From Modestobacter sp. DSM 44400 (GTDB lineage: Bacteria > Actinomycetota > Actinomycetes > Mycobacteriales > Geodermatophilaceae), in assembly GCF_900107175.1 (NCBI RefSeq), contig NZ_FNOZ01000017.1, positions 1-64,000 on the forward strand: a stretch of 64,000 nucleotides of DNA. Reading direction: 5' to 3'. Below the pieces are notes generated by a model that was not told the DNA's origin, searched no databases, and saw nothing but the letters and a program-made list of their open reading frames with translations. This document shows positions 6,629 to 14,716 of the stretch, piece after piece. Each line of letters opens with the position of its first letter. Within the stretch, counting starts at the first letter, position 1. The position numbers were made by a program, and so were the translations under genes.

Positions 6629-6955
6629 GTGAAGCTTTCCAAGGGCATCGCCACCGCCGCCGTAGCCGGAGCGCTGAGCTTGGGCGTGGCCGCGCCGGCC
6701 GCCGCCGCACCGACGAACACCGCCGCAGGTGGCGCTGCTGGCTTGATCGCGGCCGTGGTCCAACTCCAGGACGTCACCGTGACCGTTGTCGATGTCGACG
6801 ACGTGAACGTGGCGGTGCAGAACGTGCTGAACAGGAACCGGATCCTCAACAACGCGTTCCAGAACTTCCTGAACAACAACAACGTTGACGTCGACATCAA
6901 CGACGTCATCGACGTCAACATCCTCGAGGACGGAACGGTCGTCGTCGTCATCTGA
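6629..6955 (+). CDS. small secreted protein with alternating Val-Asp repeats
   Basis: The GTG start has a good ribosome site (AGAAGGAG, about 7 bases upstream). Residues 1-28 form a classical signal peptide (MKLSKG, a hydrophobic core, then APAAAAP). The mature part, about 80 residues, alternates Val and Asp (VTVTVVDVDDVNV, VDVDINDVIDVNI), has an Asn-rich centre (NRNRILNNAF, FLNNNN) and ends in Val-Val-Val-Val-Ile. There is no Cys. Such alternation suits a beta-helix or amyloid-like surface protein, and calcium binding by the Asp ladder is possible. It has its own terminator and so is probably a single-gene unit. Function unknown; a secreted cell-surface or biofilm component carried by the element is the simplest reading. 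Confidence 0.75.
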   Translation: MKLSKGIATAAVAGALSLGVAAPAAAAPTNTAAGGAAGLIAAVVQLQDVTVTVVDVDDVNVAVQNVLNRNRILNNAFQNFLNNNNVDVDINDVIDVNILEDGTVVVVI

Positions 6956-6970
6956 CGGTTCCGGTTCGCC

Positions 6971-7004
6971 GATGATGGCCCGGTCTCTGGACCGGGCCAT
7001 CGTC
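6971..7004 (+). terminator. hairpin terminator after the secreted-protein gene
   Basis: GATGGCCCGGTC (6974-6985) pairs perfectly with GACCGGGCCATC (6990-7001) around TCTG, with partial extension outward. It starts 18 bases after the stop of the secreted-protein gene. There is no U-tract, as is usual in very GC-rich actinobacteria. Confidence 0.7.
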
Positions 7005-7189
7005 ATGAGTGCGCCCGTCGCTGCTCGAGGTACGGCTCCCTGGCTTGCGCTCGGTCATAGACCGCTGCTGGCCGCCCTCGACTCGTTACGATCAACGCCA
7101 GAGCGACGGCCTGGCGCCTAGTGCGAGGGCAGCAGCGGTGAACCGGTGGCGCATGTAGCGCCATGGCGGCCCTCCCGGATGTGCGAGTC

Positions 7190-7203
7190 GATCACACGTG
7201 ATC
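7190..7203. promoter_or_regulatory. palindromic site upstream of the capsid gene
   Basis: GATCACACGTGATC is a perfect palindrome with a two-base centre, 20 bases before the capsid start codon and just upstream of its ribosome site (CAGGAG). The 7005-7222 gap contains no gene. The site could be an operator for the capsid operon. TACGAT near 7086 is a possible -10 box, but I found no convincing -35. Confidence 0.3.
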
Positions 7204-7222
7204 ACGCACCCAGGAGCTTCCG

Positions 7223-8767
7223 ATGCCCGGTCGTCTTACAGAGGGCCTTGCGCCCGCCCCGTCTACCGCGAAGCCGTCCGCCGAGTCGGACAGCCGCCTT
7301 CAGTACCTGATTGACAACATCACCAGCTTGTCGGAGTACGAGCTCCAGGAACTGATCGACATCCTTCAGAGTCGTGCTGAGGCGGCGGGCGGCGATCCCA
7401 ACCTGAGCACCCGAGAGCTGCAGTCACTGGCCTCGTTCTCCATGCTCGTCAAGACGGAGATGCAGCGGCGCAACAACGGCGGCGCGATCACTGCGAGCGC
7501 GACGACCTTCGTTGTTCCGGCTGACCGGCGGCCCAACCGCGTCGGCAGCGGATCCGCTACGGCCATCACCGCCAGCGGCGTCGACCTGAACGACGGCGAC
7601 TCGCTTGGTCACGAGTTCGCCGACGCCATGAAGCGGTCGGCCTCGGACCCGCGCATCGGCAAGACCCAGGTCGCCAAGTTGCATGTCCAGCGGTCCGCCG
7701 ACCGGACTCTGACCACCGACGACCCGATCGCCACGGCTGCCGTGTTCAAGGCCGCTGCCGCCGAGCACGCCCAGTACGTCGCCGCGCAGCTGGCGCAGCC
7801 GCAGGCACTGGTTGCCGCTGGCGGGCTCGGCACGCCGGAGGCCGTCGACTACGCCATCGCCGGGTTCGAGGTCGCTGACCGGCCCGTCCGGGACGCGCTG
7901 CCCAGCTTCACCGCTACACGCGGTGGCGTCCGCTTCGTTCGGCCGCCGACCCTGGCCGACCTTGAGGGGTCGGTGGGCATCTGGTCGATGGCGAACGACA
8001 TCGCCGCCGTCACCGACCCGGCCGTGCGCAAGCCGATCCTCCGGGTGCCGATGAGCACGGAAGTCGTGGTCGACCTGATGGCCGTCACCAACCGGCTGTT
8101 GTGCGGCAACACGCTGGCGCGCGCCTTCCCCGAGTACGTCACCCGGATCACCGAGCTGGCGCTTGCCGTCTACGCCCGCGTGGCCGAGCAGCAGCTGCTC
8201 ACCCAGATCGGGGCGCTGTCCACGGCGGTGTCCGGTGCGGCCGGCGAGGGCGCTGGCGTCGGTGCGACGCGGGTTCTGCTGCCGCTGCTCGACCGCGCCG
8301 CCACGGGGATGCGCGACCGGCTGCGGATGGCTCAGGACGCGCCGCTGCAGCTGGTCCTCCCTCACTGGTCGAAGGGCATCCTGCGTTCTGACCTGGCGAT
8401 GCAGGAGCCCGGTGACGCTCGTGAGGGTGTGACCGACGCCGAGCTGATCGGCTACCTCGCTGCGCGGAACCTGGCTCCGACGTTCGCGCTGGACGGGGAG
8501 GCCGGGCAGCACTTCGACGTCCAGGACCCCGGCCCGGTCAACGCGTGGCCGACCGAGATCGTCAGCTACATGTTCCCGGCGGGGGCGTTCCAGTTCATGG
8601 ACGGCGGCACGCTGGACCTGGGCATCGTGCGGGACTCGGAGCTGAACGCGGCGAACGACTTCGAGATGTTCTCCGAGGGCTTCGAGGCCGTGCTGCACCG
8701 CGGTGGCGAGGCGTTCCGCATCAGCCAGGCCGTCACCCCGTCCGGCATCAGCCGGGCCGCTGCCTGA
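7223..8767 (+). CDS. HK97-fold-like phage major capsid protein
   Basis: The 514-residue product has the outline of a phage major capsid protein. Residues about 20-60 form a charged helix (SRLQYLIDNITSLSEYELQE) that would act as the scaffold-like delta segment. A linker reaches about residue 115. The remainder is a long alpha/beta region ending with YMFPAGAFQFMDGGTLDLGI and RDSELNAANDFEMFSEGFEA. The 'D-L-G-x-V-R-D-S-x-L-N-x-x-N-D-x-x-x-F-x-E' pattern is typical of actinophage major capsid proteins. ATG 7223 follows CAGGAG. No protease, portal or tail gene is next to it. The following gene overlaps its stop. This assignment is by motif and length, not by full alignment. Confidence 0.78.
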   Translation: MPGRLTEGLAPAPSTAKPSAESDSRLQYLIDNITSLSEYELQELIDILQSRAEAAGGDPNLSTRELQSLASFSMLVKTEMQRRNNGGAITASATTFVVPADRRPNRVGSGSATAITASGVDLNDGDSLGHEFADAMKRSASDPRIGKTQVAKLHVQRSADRTLTTDDPIATAAVFKAAAAEHAQYVAAQLAQPQALVAAGGLGTPEAVDYAIAGFEVADRPVRDALPSFTATRGGVRFVRPPTLADLEGSVGIWSMANDIAAVTDPAVRKPILRVPMSTEVVVDLMAVTNRLLCGNTLARAFPEYVTRITELALAVYARVAEQQLLTQIGALSTAVSGAAGEGAGVGATRVLLPLLDRAATGMRDRLRMAQDAPLQLVLPHWSKGILRSDLAMQEPGDAREGVTDAELIGYLAARNLAPTFALDGEAGQHFDVQDPGPVNAWPTEIVSYMFPAGAFQFMDGGTLDLGIVRDSELNAANDFEMFSEGFEAVLHRGGEAFRISQAVTPSGISRAAA

Positions 8768-9471
8768 TGGGCAAGCGCGACCCGCGCTGCACGACACCCG
8801 GCTGCACGTACATCGCTGTCCCTGACCAGCCGGTGTGCGTGCAGCACGGGGGCCAGCCAGCGGCCCGACTCTCGGTCGCACCGGTCGACCACATGAGGCT
8901 CTGTGGCGCGACCCGGCGAGACGGCGGCTCTTGCCAGCAGCCCGCCATGCACGGTCAGCAGCGGTGCCGGATGCACGGCGGCTCGGCTCCCCGAACGAGA
9001 GGCAAGGCTGTGGAGCGAGTCGCGGAGCAGAAAGCCATGGAACTCGCCGACAAGCACGGCGTCCCCCGGTCCATCTCGGCGGTCGACGCACTCCAGGAGG
9101 AGCTCGATCGGACCCAGGGGCGGATCGACTGGTACCAGCGCCAGCTGACGCTTCAGCCGCACGACGGAGCGCTGTTGGCGGTCTACTCGGCCGAGCGCAA
9201 CCATCTGCGCCAGCTGGCCGGAGGGATGGTCACCAGCAAGGTCGACGAGCGCAAGGCCGTGGTGTCGGAGCGCACCCTGGACGTCCTAGAAGCTGCGGTC
9301 GAAGCCACGCTCCGCGACTTCGGGCTCGACCCGCACAGCGACCGCGTTCGCCGGGCGATCGGCCGTCACATGACGGAGCTGGTCAAGACCGGTGACTCGC
9401 ACAAGATGGGCGACGTGATCGACGCGGAGATCGTCTCCGACGATCCGATCCCCCAGCCCGTACCGTTCTGA
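8767..9471 (+). CDS. HGGxP-motif zinc-knuckle protein, possible small terminase subunit
   Basis: The ATG shares a base with the capsid stop (TGATG), so the two are coupled. The first 85 residues contain two Cys/His knuckles that each end in HGG: C-x4-C with CVQHGG, then CGATRRDGGSC with CRMHGGSAPR. This HGGxP signature is frequent in proteins encoded beside actinophage terminases and capsids. After it comes a long helical region (GKAVERVAEQKAMELADKHG, ALQEELDRTQGRIDWYQRQL) and a C-terminal helical domain up to residue 220. The overall build, DNA-contact head plus helical oligomerisation part, fits a small terminase subunit, but the family function is not proven. It is the last gene of the element before the chromosome junction. 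Confidence 0.6.
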   Translation: MGKRDPRCTTPGCTYIAVPDQPVCVQHGGQPAARLSVAPVDHMRLCGATRRDGGSCQQPAMHGQQRCRMHGGSAPRTRGKAVERVAEQKAMELADKHGVPRSISAVDALQEELDRTQGRIDWYQRQLTLQPHDGALLAVYSAERNHLRQLAGGMVTSKVDERKAVVSERTLDVLEAAVEATLRDFGLDPHSDRVRRAIGRHMTELVKTGDSHKMGDVIDAEIVSDDPIPQPVPF

Positions 9472-9540
9472 CCAGGGGATATACCGTCTAGACGCCCTAC
9501 AGGCCGGTATTCGAACGACGGCACTGCGTCAGGTCGACAA
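9472..9540. other. right junction of the mobile element with chromosomal tadA
   Basis: Up to 9471 the genes belong to the element. From about 9540 rightward the minus strand encodes intact TadA sequence ending in GEVRGGEVVDL. Between them the tadA frame continues into unrelated residues (TQCRRSNTGL) and a stop at 9497. The crossover should therefore lie between about 9500 and 9540. A matching copy of the core at the left end, beyond the window, would define the attachment sites. Confidence 0.55.
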
Positions 9541-10366
9541 CCTCCCCGCCACGCACCTCCCCGACGACCAGCCGGTCGGGCCGCATCCGCAGCGCCTGGC
9601 GCACCAGGTCCCGCAGGCTCACCGCGCCCACCGACTCGACGTTGGGCGGCCGGGTCAGCAGCCGCACGACGTGCGGGTGCTCCGGGGAGAGCTCCGGAGC
9701 GTCCTCGCAGAGCACCAGCCGCTCCCCCGCATCGACGAGCCCCAGCAGCGCGGAGAGCACCGTCGTCTTGCCGCTGCCCGTTCCGCCGGTGACCAGGAAG
9801 GCCAGCCGGCGCTCCACCACGGCGGCCAGTAGGTCGACCGCGGCGCCGGGCAGCGCACCGCGGTCGGCGAGGTCGGCGTAGGTCAGCCGGGCCCGGCGAA
9901 GCACGCGCAGCGACACGCAGGTGCCCGAACCTGCGACCGGGGGCAGCACGGCGTGCAGCCGGGTGCCGTCGGGCAGCGCCGCGTCCACCCAGGGGGCCGC
10001 GTCGTCCAGCCGGCGGCCGGCCGCAGCAGCCAGCCGGACGGCCAGGCGCCGGACCGCCTCCTCGTCGGGAAAACCGACCACGGCCCGTTCCAGCCCGGCG
10101 CCCCGGTCCACCCACACCTCCCGCGGACCGTTGACCAGCACGTCGGTCACCCCCGGCGCCCGCAGCAGCGACTCGAGCGGGCCGGCGCCGGACAGCTCGT
10201 CGGTTGCCTCCCGGACGGCAGCGAGCACGGCGCGGTCGCCCAGCAGCCCGCCGGTCTCCTCCCGGACCAGCGCGGCGACGGCCCCCGGCGTCGGCGTGCC
10301 GGGCACCGCGGCGAGCCGTGCCCTGACCCGGTCGACCAGCGGCCCCGTCGGGCGCGCGGACGTCAC
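9497..10366 (-). pseudogene. tadA: TadA/CpaF secretion ATPase, 3'-truncated by the mobile element
   Basis: TadA/CpaF powers Flp-type pilus assembly from the cytoplasmic face of the membrane. The first 279 residues are well preserved: the N-terminal domain with GVTDVLVNGPREVWVDRG, the Walker A loop GGTGSGKTTV (about residue 197) and the Walker B-like RPDRLVVGEVRGGE. In intact homologues the next residues are a conserved Leu-rich stretch and an N-T-G-H motif with about 100 more residues. Here ten foreign residues and a stop follow VVDL. GTG 10366 overlaps the stop of ssd (GTGA), so the operon order is normal. The Asp-box, Walker B and C-terminal oligomer contacts are lost or incomplete, so pilus assembly should fail unless excision restores the gene. 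Confidence 0.85.
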
Positions 10367-11439
10367 CGGGCCCCGTCCCGCGGCAGCTCGACCAGCAGCT
10401 GCCGGCTCAGCACCCCCAGCGGCGACCGGGCGGCGACCGACGGCGGTTCACCCCGCTCGCCACGGGCCACCGCCGACCGGTCATGTCCGAGCTCGGCGAA
10501 CACCGGGCGACCCACCACGTCGGCGACCTCCTTCCGGGACAGCCCGCCGGGCACCGGGCGGCTGACCACCCGGGCACCGGACCAGCCGCCGCCGGTCAGC
10601 AACGCCCGGGCCGCCGCGGCGGCGCGCAGCCGGGCCGGTACCAGCAAGACGGTCATATCGGCGTCGGCCAGCACCGTCTCGGCCGGCCGGCCCCGGCAGG
10701 GCAGGTCGAGGACGACGCCGTGCCCGCCGTCCCGAGCCGCCCGGAGGACCGTGGCCAGCGCCTCCTCGCGAACGTCCTCGGGGGCGTCCCGGGAGGCAGC
10801 CAGCACCGGGACGCCGCCGGCCTCGGGCAGCGCGGCGACCAGCGCGGCGCCGGCCACCCGGCCACTCAGCCCGCTCAGCTCCGGCCAGCGCAGCCCCTGA
10901 GCCCGTTCGGCGCCCAGCAGCAGGTCCAGTCCGCCGCCCCAGCCGTCACCGTCCACGAGAAGCACGCCGCCGCCCGCGCCGGGAGCAGCCGCCAACGCCA
11001 GGGCGGTGGCCAGCGTGCTGGTGCCCGCGCCACCGCAGCAGCCGCCGACGACCGCCAGCCAGCCCGGCCGGACCGGCGCCCGGACCGCGGCCGCCACCCG
11101 TTCCACCAGCCACAGCTCATCGCGGGGCAGCACCACGACGCGCTCGGCACCGAGGTCGACGGCCGCGGCCCACGCCTCTGGCGCGGGGTCCTCGGCCAGC
11201 ACCACCAGCAGCCCGGGACGCCGTGGCAGCGCCCGGACCGGCGCCGCGGTCAGCGCATCACCGCCGACCAGCACGACCGGGGCGTCCCGGTGGGCGCGCC
11301 GGAGTGCGCTGCCGCCGGTGGTCAGCTCGGGCGTGCAGCCGGCAGCGGCCACCAGGCGGAGCAGGTCGTCGAGGAGCACGTCGTCCGCACTGACGACGAG
11401 CGGACGGGGAGCAGGTGCGACCGATGCGGAGAGGGACAC
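10363..11439 (-). CDS. ssd: septum-site-determining protein Ssd (CpaE/MinD-like)
   Basis: A 358-residue CpaE/MinD-type ATPase related to mycobacterial Ssd (Rv3660c). The N-terminal part (to about 120) is a response-regulator-like alpha/beta domain beginning RPLVVSADDVLLDDLLRL. The C-terminal part is a deviant-Walker ATPase: GGCCGGAGTSTLATALALA replaces the usual KGGxGKT loop, followed by LLVDGDGWGGGLDLLLGAE. The signature lysines are missing from the P-loop, as is common in Ssd. It probably regulates division or septum placement and may help localise the Tad machinery encoded downstream. GTG 11439 was chosen because it lies just before the conserved domain. An upstream TTG at 11517 is possible. 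Confidence 0.85.
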   Translation of the reverse strand: MSLSASVAPAPRPLVVSADDVLLDDLLRLVAAAGCTPELTTGGSALRRAHRDAPVVLVGGDALTAAPVRALPRRPGLLVVLAEDPAPEAWAAAVDLGAERVVVLPRDELWLVERVAAAVRAPVRPGWLAVVGGCCGGAGTSTLATALALAAAPGAGGGVLLVDGDGWGGGLDLLLGAERAQGLRWPELSGLSGRVAGAALVAALPEAGGVPVLAASRDAPEDVREEALATVLRAARDGGHGVVLDLPCRGRPAETVLADADMTVLLVPARLRAAAAARALLTGGGWSGARVVSRPVPGGLSRKEVADVVGRPVFAELGHDRSAVARGERGEPPSVAARSPLGVLSRQLLVELPRDGAR

Positions 11440-11565
11440 CCCGTCAGCGCAGCCGGGCCGGAGCCGTGGCGGAAGGCCCCCGGTGGATCTGTGGACGACC
11501 CGAAAGGGTGTGGACAACGGCGAGCCCAGCGGCGTCCTGAGCTGCTGGCCTTACCCTCGTGGATC

Positions 11566-12414
11566 ATGACGCGCGCTGCTGCGTTCTTCGACCTGGACAA
11601 GACCGTCATCGCCAAGTCCAGCACCCTGGCGTTCGGACGGCCGTTCTTCCAGGGTGGGCTGATCAACCGCCGGGCGGTCCTCAAGGGGGCCTACGCCCAG
11701 TTCGTCTTCTCCCTGGCCGGCGCCGACGCCGATCAGATGGAGCGGCTGCGCAGCCAGATCACCGCCATGACCACCGGCTGGGACGCCGCCGTGGTCGCCG
11801 ACATCGTCCGGGAGACGCTCCACGAGATCGTCGACCCGCTGGTCTACGCCGAGGCCGCCGACCTGATCGAGGAGCACCGGGCGGCGGGGCGGGAGATCGT
11901 CATCGTCTCCAGCAGCGGCGCGGAGATGGTCGGCCCGATCGGGGAGATGCTGGGCGCCGACCGGGCGGTGGCCACCCGGATGGTGACCGTCGACGGGAAG
12001 TACACCGGCGAGATCGACTTCTACGCCTACGGGGAGAACAAGGCCGTCGCCATCCGTCAGGTCGCCGCCGAGATGGGCTACGACCTCGCCGACTGCTGGG
12101 CCTACAGCGACTCGATCACCGACCTGCCGATGCTCGAGGTGGTCGGCCACCCGACCGCCGTCAACCCCGACCGCGGTCTGCGCAAGGCCGCCGTCGAGCG
12201 CGACTGGCCGGTGCTCACCTTCTCCCGACCGGTCAGGCTGCAGTCCCGCTTCTCCGGCCCCCGGACGCCGATGGTCACCGGCGCGGCCATGGGCGTGGGG
12301 GCCGCGGTGGCCGGGCTCGCCTGGTACGCCCGCCGGCGAGCGCTGCGGATGGCCGACGCGGCCGCTGCGACCGTGCCCCCGGTCCCGGCCCGCTGGCGGC
12401 GCCGCGGCGCCTGA
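11566..12414 (+). CDS. HAD-IB family hydrolase (SerB-like, Rv3661 orthologue)
   Basis: A 282-residue phosphatase of the HAD-IB group. Motif I is AAFFDLDKTVI (nucleophile Asp near residue 8), motif II IVIVSSSGAEMV (about 112), motif III has the lysine in YGENKAVAI, and motif IV is YSDSITDLPMLE (Asp pair near 180). The C-terminus adds a hydrophobic segment (MVTGAAMGVGAAVAGLAWYA) with a basic tail, so the enzyme may be membrane-anchored. It reads divergently from ssd, exactly as in mycobacteria. The family includes phosphoserine phosphatase and lysophosphatidic acid or related phosphatases. The anchor argues against a purely soluble serine-pathway role. Substrate unknown. Confidence 0.85.
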   Translation: MTRAAAFFDLDKTVIAKSSTLAFGRPFFQGGLINRRAVLKGAYAQFVFSLAGADADQMERLRSQITAMTTGWDAAVVADIVRETLHEIVDPLVYAEAADLIEEHRAAGREIVIVSSSGAEMVGPIGEMLGADRAVATRMVTVDGKYTGEIDFYAYGENKAVAIRQVAAEMGYDLADCWAYSDSITDLPMLEVVGHPTAVNPDRGLRKAAVERDWPVLTFSRPVRLQSRFSGPRTPMVTGAAMGVGAAVAGLAWYARRRALRMADAAAATVPPVPARWRRRGA

Positions 12415-12501
12415 GTGCCCCGGGTTCCCGCCCGGCCGGAGGCCTGCCTTCCTCGGCGTGCCCCCGTGCGCCGCGCCGCCCGATCGGCGATCCTGCCGGG
12501 C

Positions 12502-12774
12502 ATGACGACCGCAGTCCTCGCCTGGCTGGCGGTGGCCGCCGCCTGCACGGGCGCGGTGCTCTTCGGGCATACCGCACGCACCGCGCCGGTGCGCGGACCG
12601 CGTCCCACTGCCACCCGGGTGGGGTTGGCGGTGTCGCTGAGCGGTCCGTGGCTGGCCGTGCTGCTGTCGGCCGCCGGTGGCGCGCTGACCGGGCAGTGGC
12701 TGGTCGCGGCGGTGGCCGCCCTGGTCGGCGTGCTGGTGGCCGCCGTCGTCGGGCTGGCCCTCGACCCCTCCTGA
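12502..12774 (+). CDS. small membrane protein, function unknown
   Basis: From ATG 12502 the 90-residue product consists almost entirely of three hydrophobic segments: TTAVLAWLAVAAACTGAVLF, LAVLLSAAGGALTGQWLVA and the C-terminal AALVGVLVAAVVGLAL. Charged residues lie only in the first loop (HTARTAPVRGPRPTATR). An upstream GTG at 12415, right after the HAD stop, would add 29 basic and proline-rich residues that look non-coding, so the internal ATG is preferred. No family is recognised. It may be cotranscribed with the HAD gene. Confidence 0.55.
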   Translation: MTTAVLAWLAVAAACTGAVLFGHTARTAPVRGPRPTATRVGLAVSLSGPWLAVLLSAAGGALTGQWLVAAVAALVGVLVAAVVGLALDPS

Positions 12775-12788
12775 CCCCGACGCGCCGG

Positions 12789-13757
12789 TCAGACGCCGAG
12801 CTTCTTGCGGACCGAGTCGACCAGCGTGCGCGCCGAGGAGACCGGGTTGAACGCCTGCGCAGCCGTCGTAAGGTCGGCTTGCTCGCTCGCGGTGAGCTCC
12901 AGGTCGGCCGCGGCCACGTTCAACTCCAGCTGCTCGACGCTGGACGCCCCGGGGATGACCACTACCCGCGGCAGCCCGAGCAGCCAGGCCAGCGCCACCT
13001 GGGCCGGCCTGGCGTCGTGGGCGGCCGCCACCTCGCGCAGCAAGGCCAGCAGCGGCTCGGCCCGACGCAGGTTCTCCGTGCCGAACAACGGGTTCATCGC
13101 CCGGACTCCCCCGGGCCGGTGGTCGGCGGAGTACCGACCGCCGAGCAGGCCTTGGGCGAGCGGGCTGTAGGCCATCACCATCCGGTCCTCCCGCTCCGCG
13201 AACGGCACCAGGTCGGCGAGCGGGCCGGCATGGGCCAACGAGAACTGCACCTGGTTGCTGACCACCGGGCGGCCGAGCGCGGTGTCGGCCACCTGCCACC
13301 GCTCCAGGGAGTAGTTGGAGACGCCGACGGCGCCGATCCGGCCCTTACGTAGCAGCGCGCCCATCCCGGTCATGGTCACCGAGTCGGGGACGACCGGGTT
13401 GGGCTGGTGCACCTGGTAGAGCGGGATGCGGTCCAGCTGCAGCCGGCGGGCGCTGCCCTCGTACCGGTTGCGGACGACGGCCGGGAACGGCGCGACCGGA
13501 AAGACCTTGCTTGCCACCACCACCGAGCTGCGTTCACCGCCGAGGGCCTCGCCGAGGATCCGCTCGCTGCGGCCCAAGCCGTAGACCTCGGCGGTGTCGA
13601 ACAGCGTGACGCCCAGCTCCCGGGCCCGCCGGACGATGTCCCCCGCCGGGCCCTCGGCGTAGTCCGAGCCGTATCCCCATTCGCGGGAACCGAATTGCCA
13701 GGTGCCCAGACCCACCCGGCTGACCTGACCGAGACCGTCGACCTCCAGGAAGCGCAT
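12789..13757 (-). CDS. aldo/keto reductase
   Basis: A 322-residue NADPH-dependent aldo/keto reductase with the family TIM-barrel markers: GLGTWQFG at the start, LFDTAEVYGLGRSERILGEA (catalytic Asp and Tyr), VVVASKVF (catalytic Lys), YQVHQPNP (His region), IGAVGVSNYSLERW, and the cofactor segment VVIPGASSVEQLELN near the C-terminus. ATG 13757 starts directly at the conserved N-terminus; an earlier GTG would add 22 unsupported residues. It probably reduces aldehydes or ketones, but the substrate cannot be predicted. It stands alone, convergent with the small membrane-protein gene. Confidence 0.9.
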   Translation of the reverse strand: MRFLEVDGLGQVSRVGLGTWQFGSREWGYGSDYAEGPAGDIVRRARELGVTLFDTAEVYGLGRSERILGEALGGERSSVVVASKVFPVAPFPAVVRNRYEGSARRLQLDRIPLYQVHQPNPVVPDSVTMTGMGALLRKGRIGAVGVSNYSLERWQVADTALGRPVVSNQVQFSLAHAGPLADLVPFAEREDRMVMAYSPLAQGLLGGRYSADHRPGGVRAMNPLFGTENLRRAEPLLALLREVAAAHDARPAQVALAWLLGLPRVVVIPGASSVEQLELNVAAADLELTASEQADLTTAAQAFNPVSSARTLVDSVRKKLGV

Positions 13758-13877
13758 GAAAGCCAGTCTCGGTGACCCCAACGGTTCCCGCAGGGCTCCC
13801 GACCGAGGGACGAAGCGGCTCATCGGCAGCCAGGGAGGGCATGTGGCCGCGGTGTCGTCCGGAGGACGACGATGTGC

Positions 13878-14678
13878 TCAGCCCCGCTGCAGGCTCTCGC
13901 AGATCGCCAGGCCCTCGAGGGCGCCGTGAGCGGTGGCCCGGCAGCAGTGCGCCAGCCACCCGGCGACCCCGTCCGGCGTCCCGGACCGGTAGCCGTCCAG
14001 CGCGGCGGCGTACTCGGCCGGCCCCAGCTCTACGAAGCCGACCTCGGGCACCGACACCGCCTTGCGGTCCAGGCCGCGGGCGATCCCGGTCAACCGGGCA
14101 GCCGCCCGGGCCACCACGCCGTCCTGGGTGCCGAACGGCGCCACGGCGGCCAGCTCTCCGTGCACGACCGCGGCGATCAGCACGGCGGGGACGGCGGTCG
14201 TGCCGGTGACGAGTGAGAACAGCCCACCCAGCCGCGCCCCGGCGTGCCCGGCGGGACGACCGAGGGCGGCCGGTTCGGCGAGGTCGGCGGCGGCGAGCAC
14301 GTGCAGGCGCGCGAGCACCTGGCCGGGCGCCCGGTCCCACGTGTCGACCATGGAACCCAGCCCGACCGAGACCCGCAGCGCGCCCTGAACGACGGGGTCC
14401 TCGACCGTGCCGGCCCGGACGTCGGCAAGCGGGTACGCCGCCCCCTCCAGCGTCGCCGAGGCCCGGGCGCCGCGGAGCGCCGACTCGATGCTGACCCCGG
14501 CCGACTCCCGGCGCAGCACCCGGTGCGCGAGCAACCGGTCGACGGCGGCGCGGGCCTCCTCGGCGGCGTCGCGGACCCCGGTCAGGTCGAGCAGCGGGGC
14601 CAGCGGGTCAGGGCCGGTGGGGCGTCGCGCCGGGCGGGCCGCCGGGCGGGCGGCGCCGGGCCGCAGCGGGATGCTCAC
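13878..14678 (-). CDS. degenerate Fic-like protein (Rv3662c-type), often named 'oxidoreductase'
   Basis: A 266-residue conserved actinobacterial protein that follows the ssd/HAD block as Rv3662c does in mycobacteria. Its text follows a Fic-domain plan: ASATLEGAAYPLADV resembles the inhibitory S/T-x-x-x-E-G helix, and HGELAAVAPFGTQDGVVARA occupies the place of the catalytic H-P-F-x-x-G-N-G-R loop. The catalytic His is replaced by Ala and the GNGR triad by TQDGVVAR. It should therefore be unable to transfer AMP by the standard mechanism. Many databases call such proteins oxidoreductases without visible reason. The Fic relationship is my inference from motif order. GTG 14678 is the only strong start. 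Confidence 0.6.
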   Translation of the reverse strand: MSIPLRPGAARPAARPARRPTGPDPLAPLLDLTGVRDAAEEARAAVDRLLAHRVLRRESAGVSIESALRGARASATLEGAAYPLADVRAGTVEDPVVQGALRVSVGLGSMVDTWDRAPGQVLARLHVLAAADLAEPAALGRPAGHAGARLGGLFSLVTGTTAVPAVLIAAVVHGELAAVAPFGTQDGVVARAAARLTGIARGLDRKAVSVPEVGFVELGPAEYAAALDGYRSGTPDGVAGWLAHCCRATAHGALEGLAICESLQRG

Positions 14679-14716
14679 GGCTGCGACGGTACGAGCCCGC
14701 CTAGGCTGCGCTCACC

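Noticed and set aside
7223-8767. Capsid-like protein considered as an encapsulin
   Set aside because: The long N-terminal helical region, size of 514 residues, HGGxP neighbour and element context favour a phage capsid; no cargo enzyme is present.
9505-9530. TTCGAA in the element junction, considered as a tRNA T-loop and tRNA attachment site
   Set aside because: The flanking bases do not form a T-arm, no anticodon arm or acceptor stem can be drawn, and the disrupted gene is tadA.
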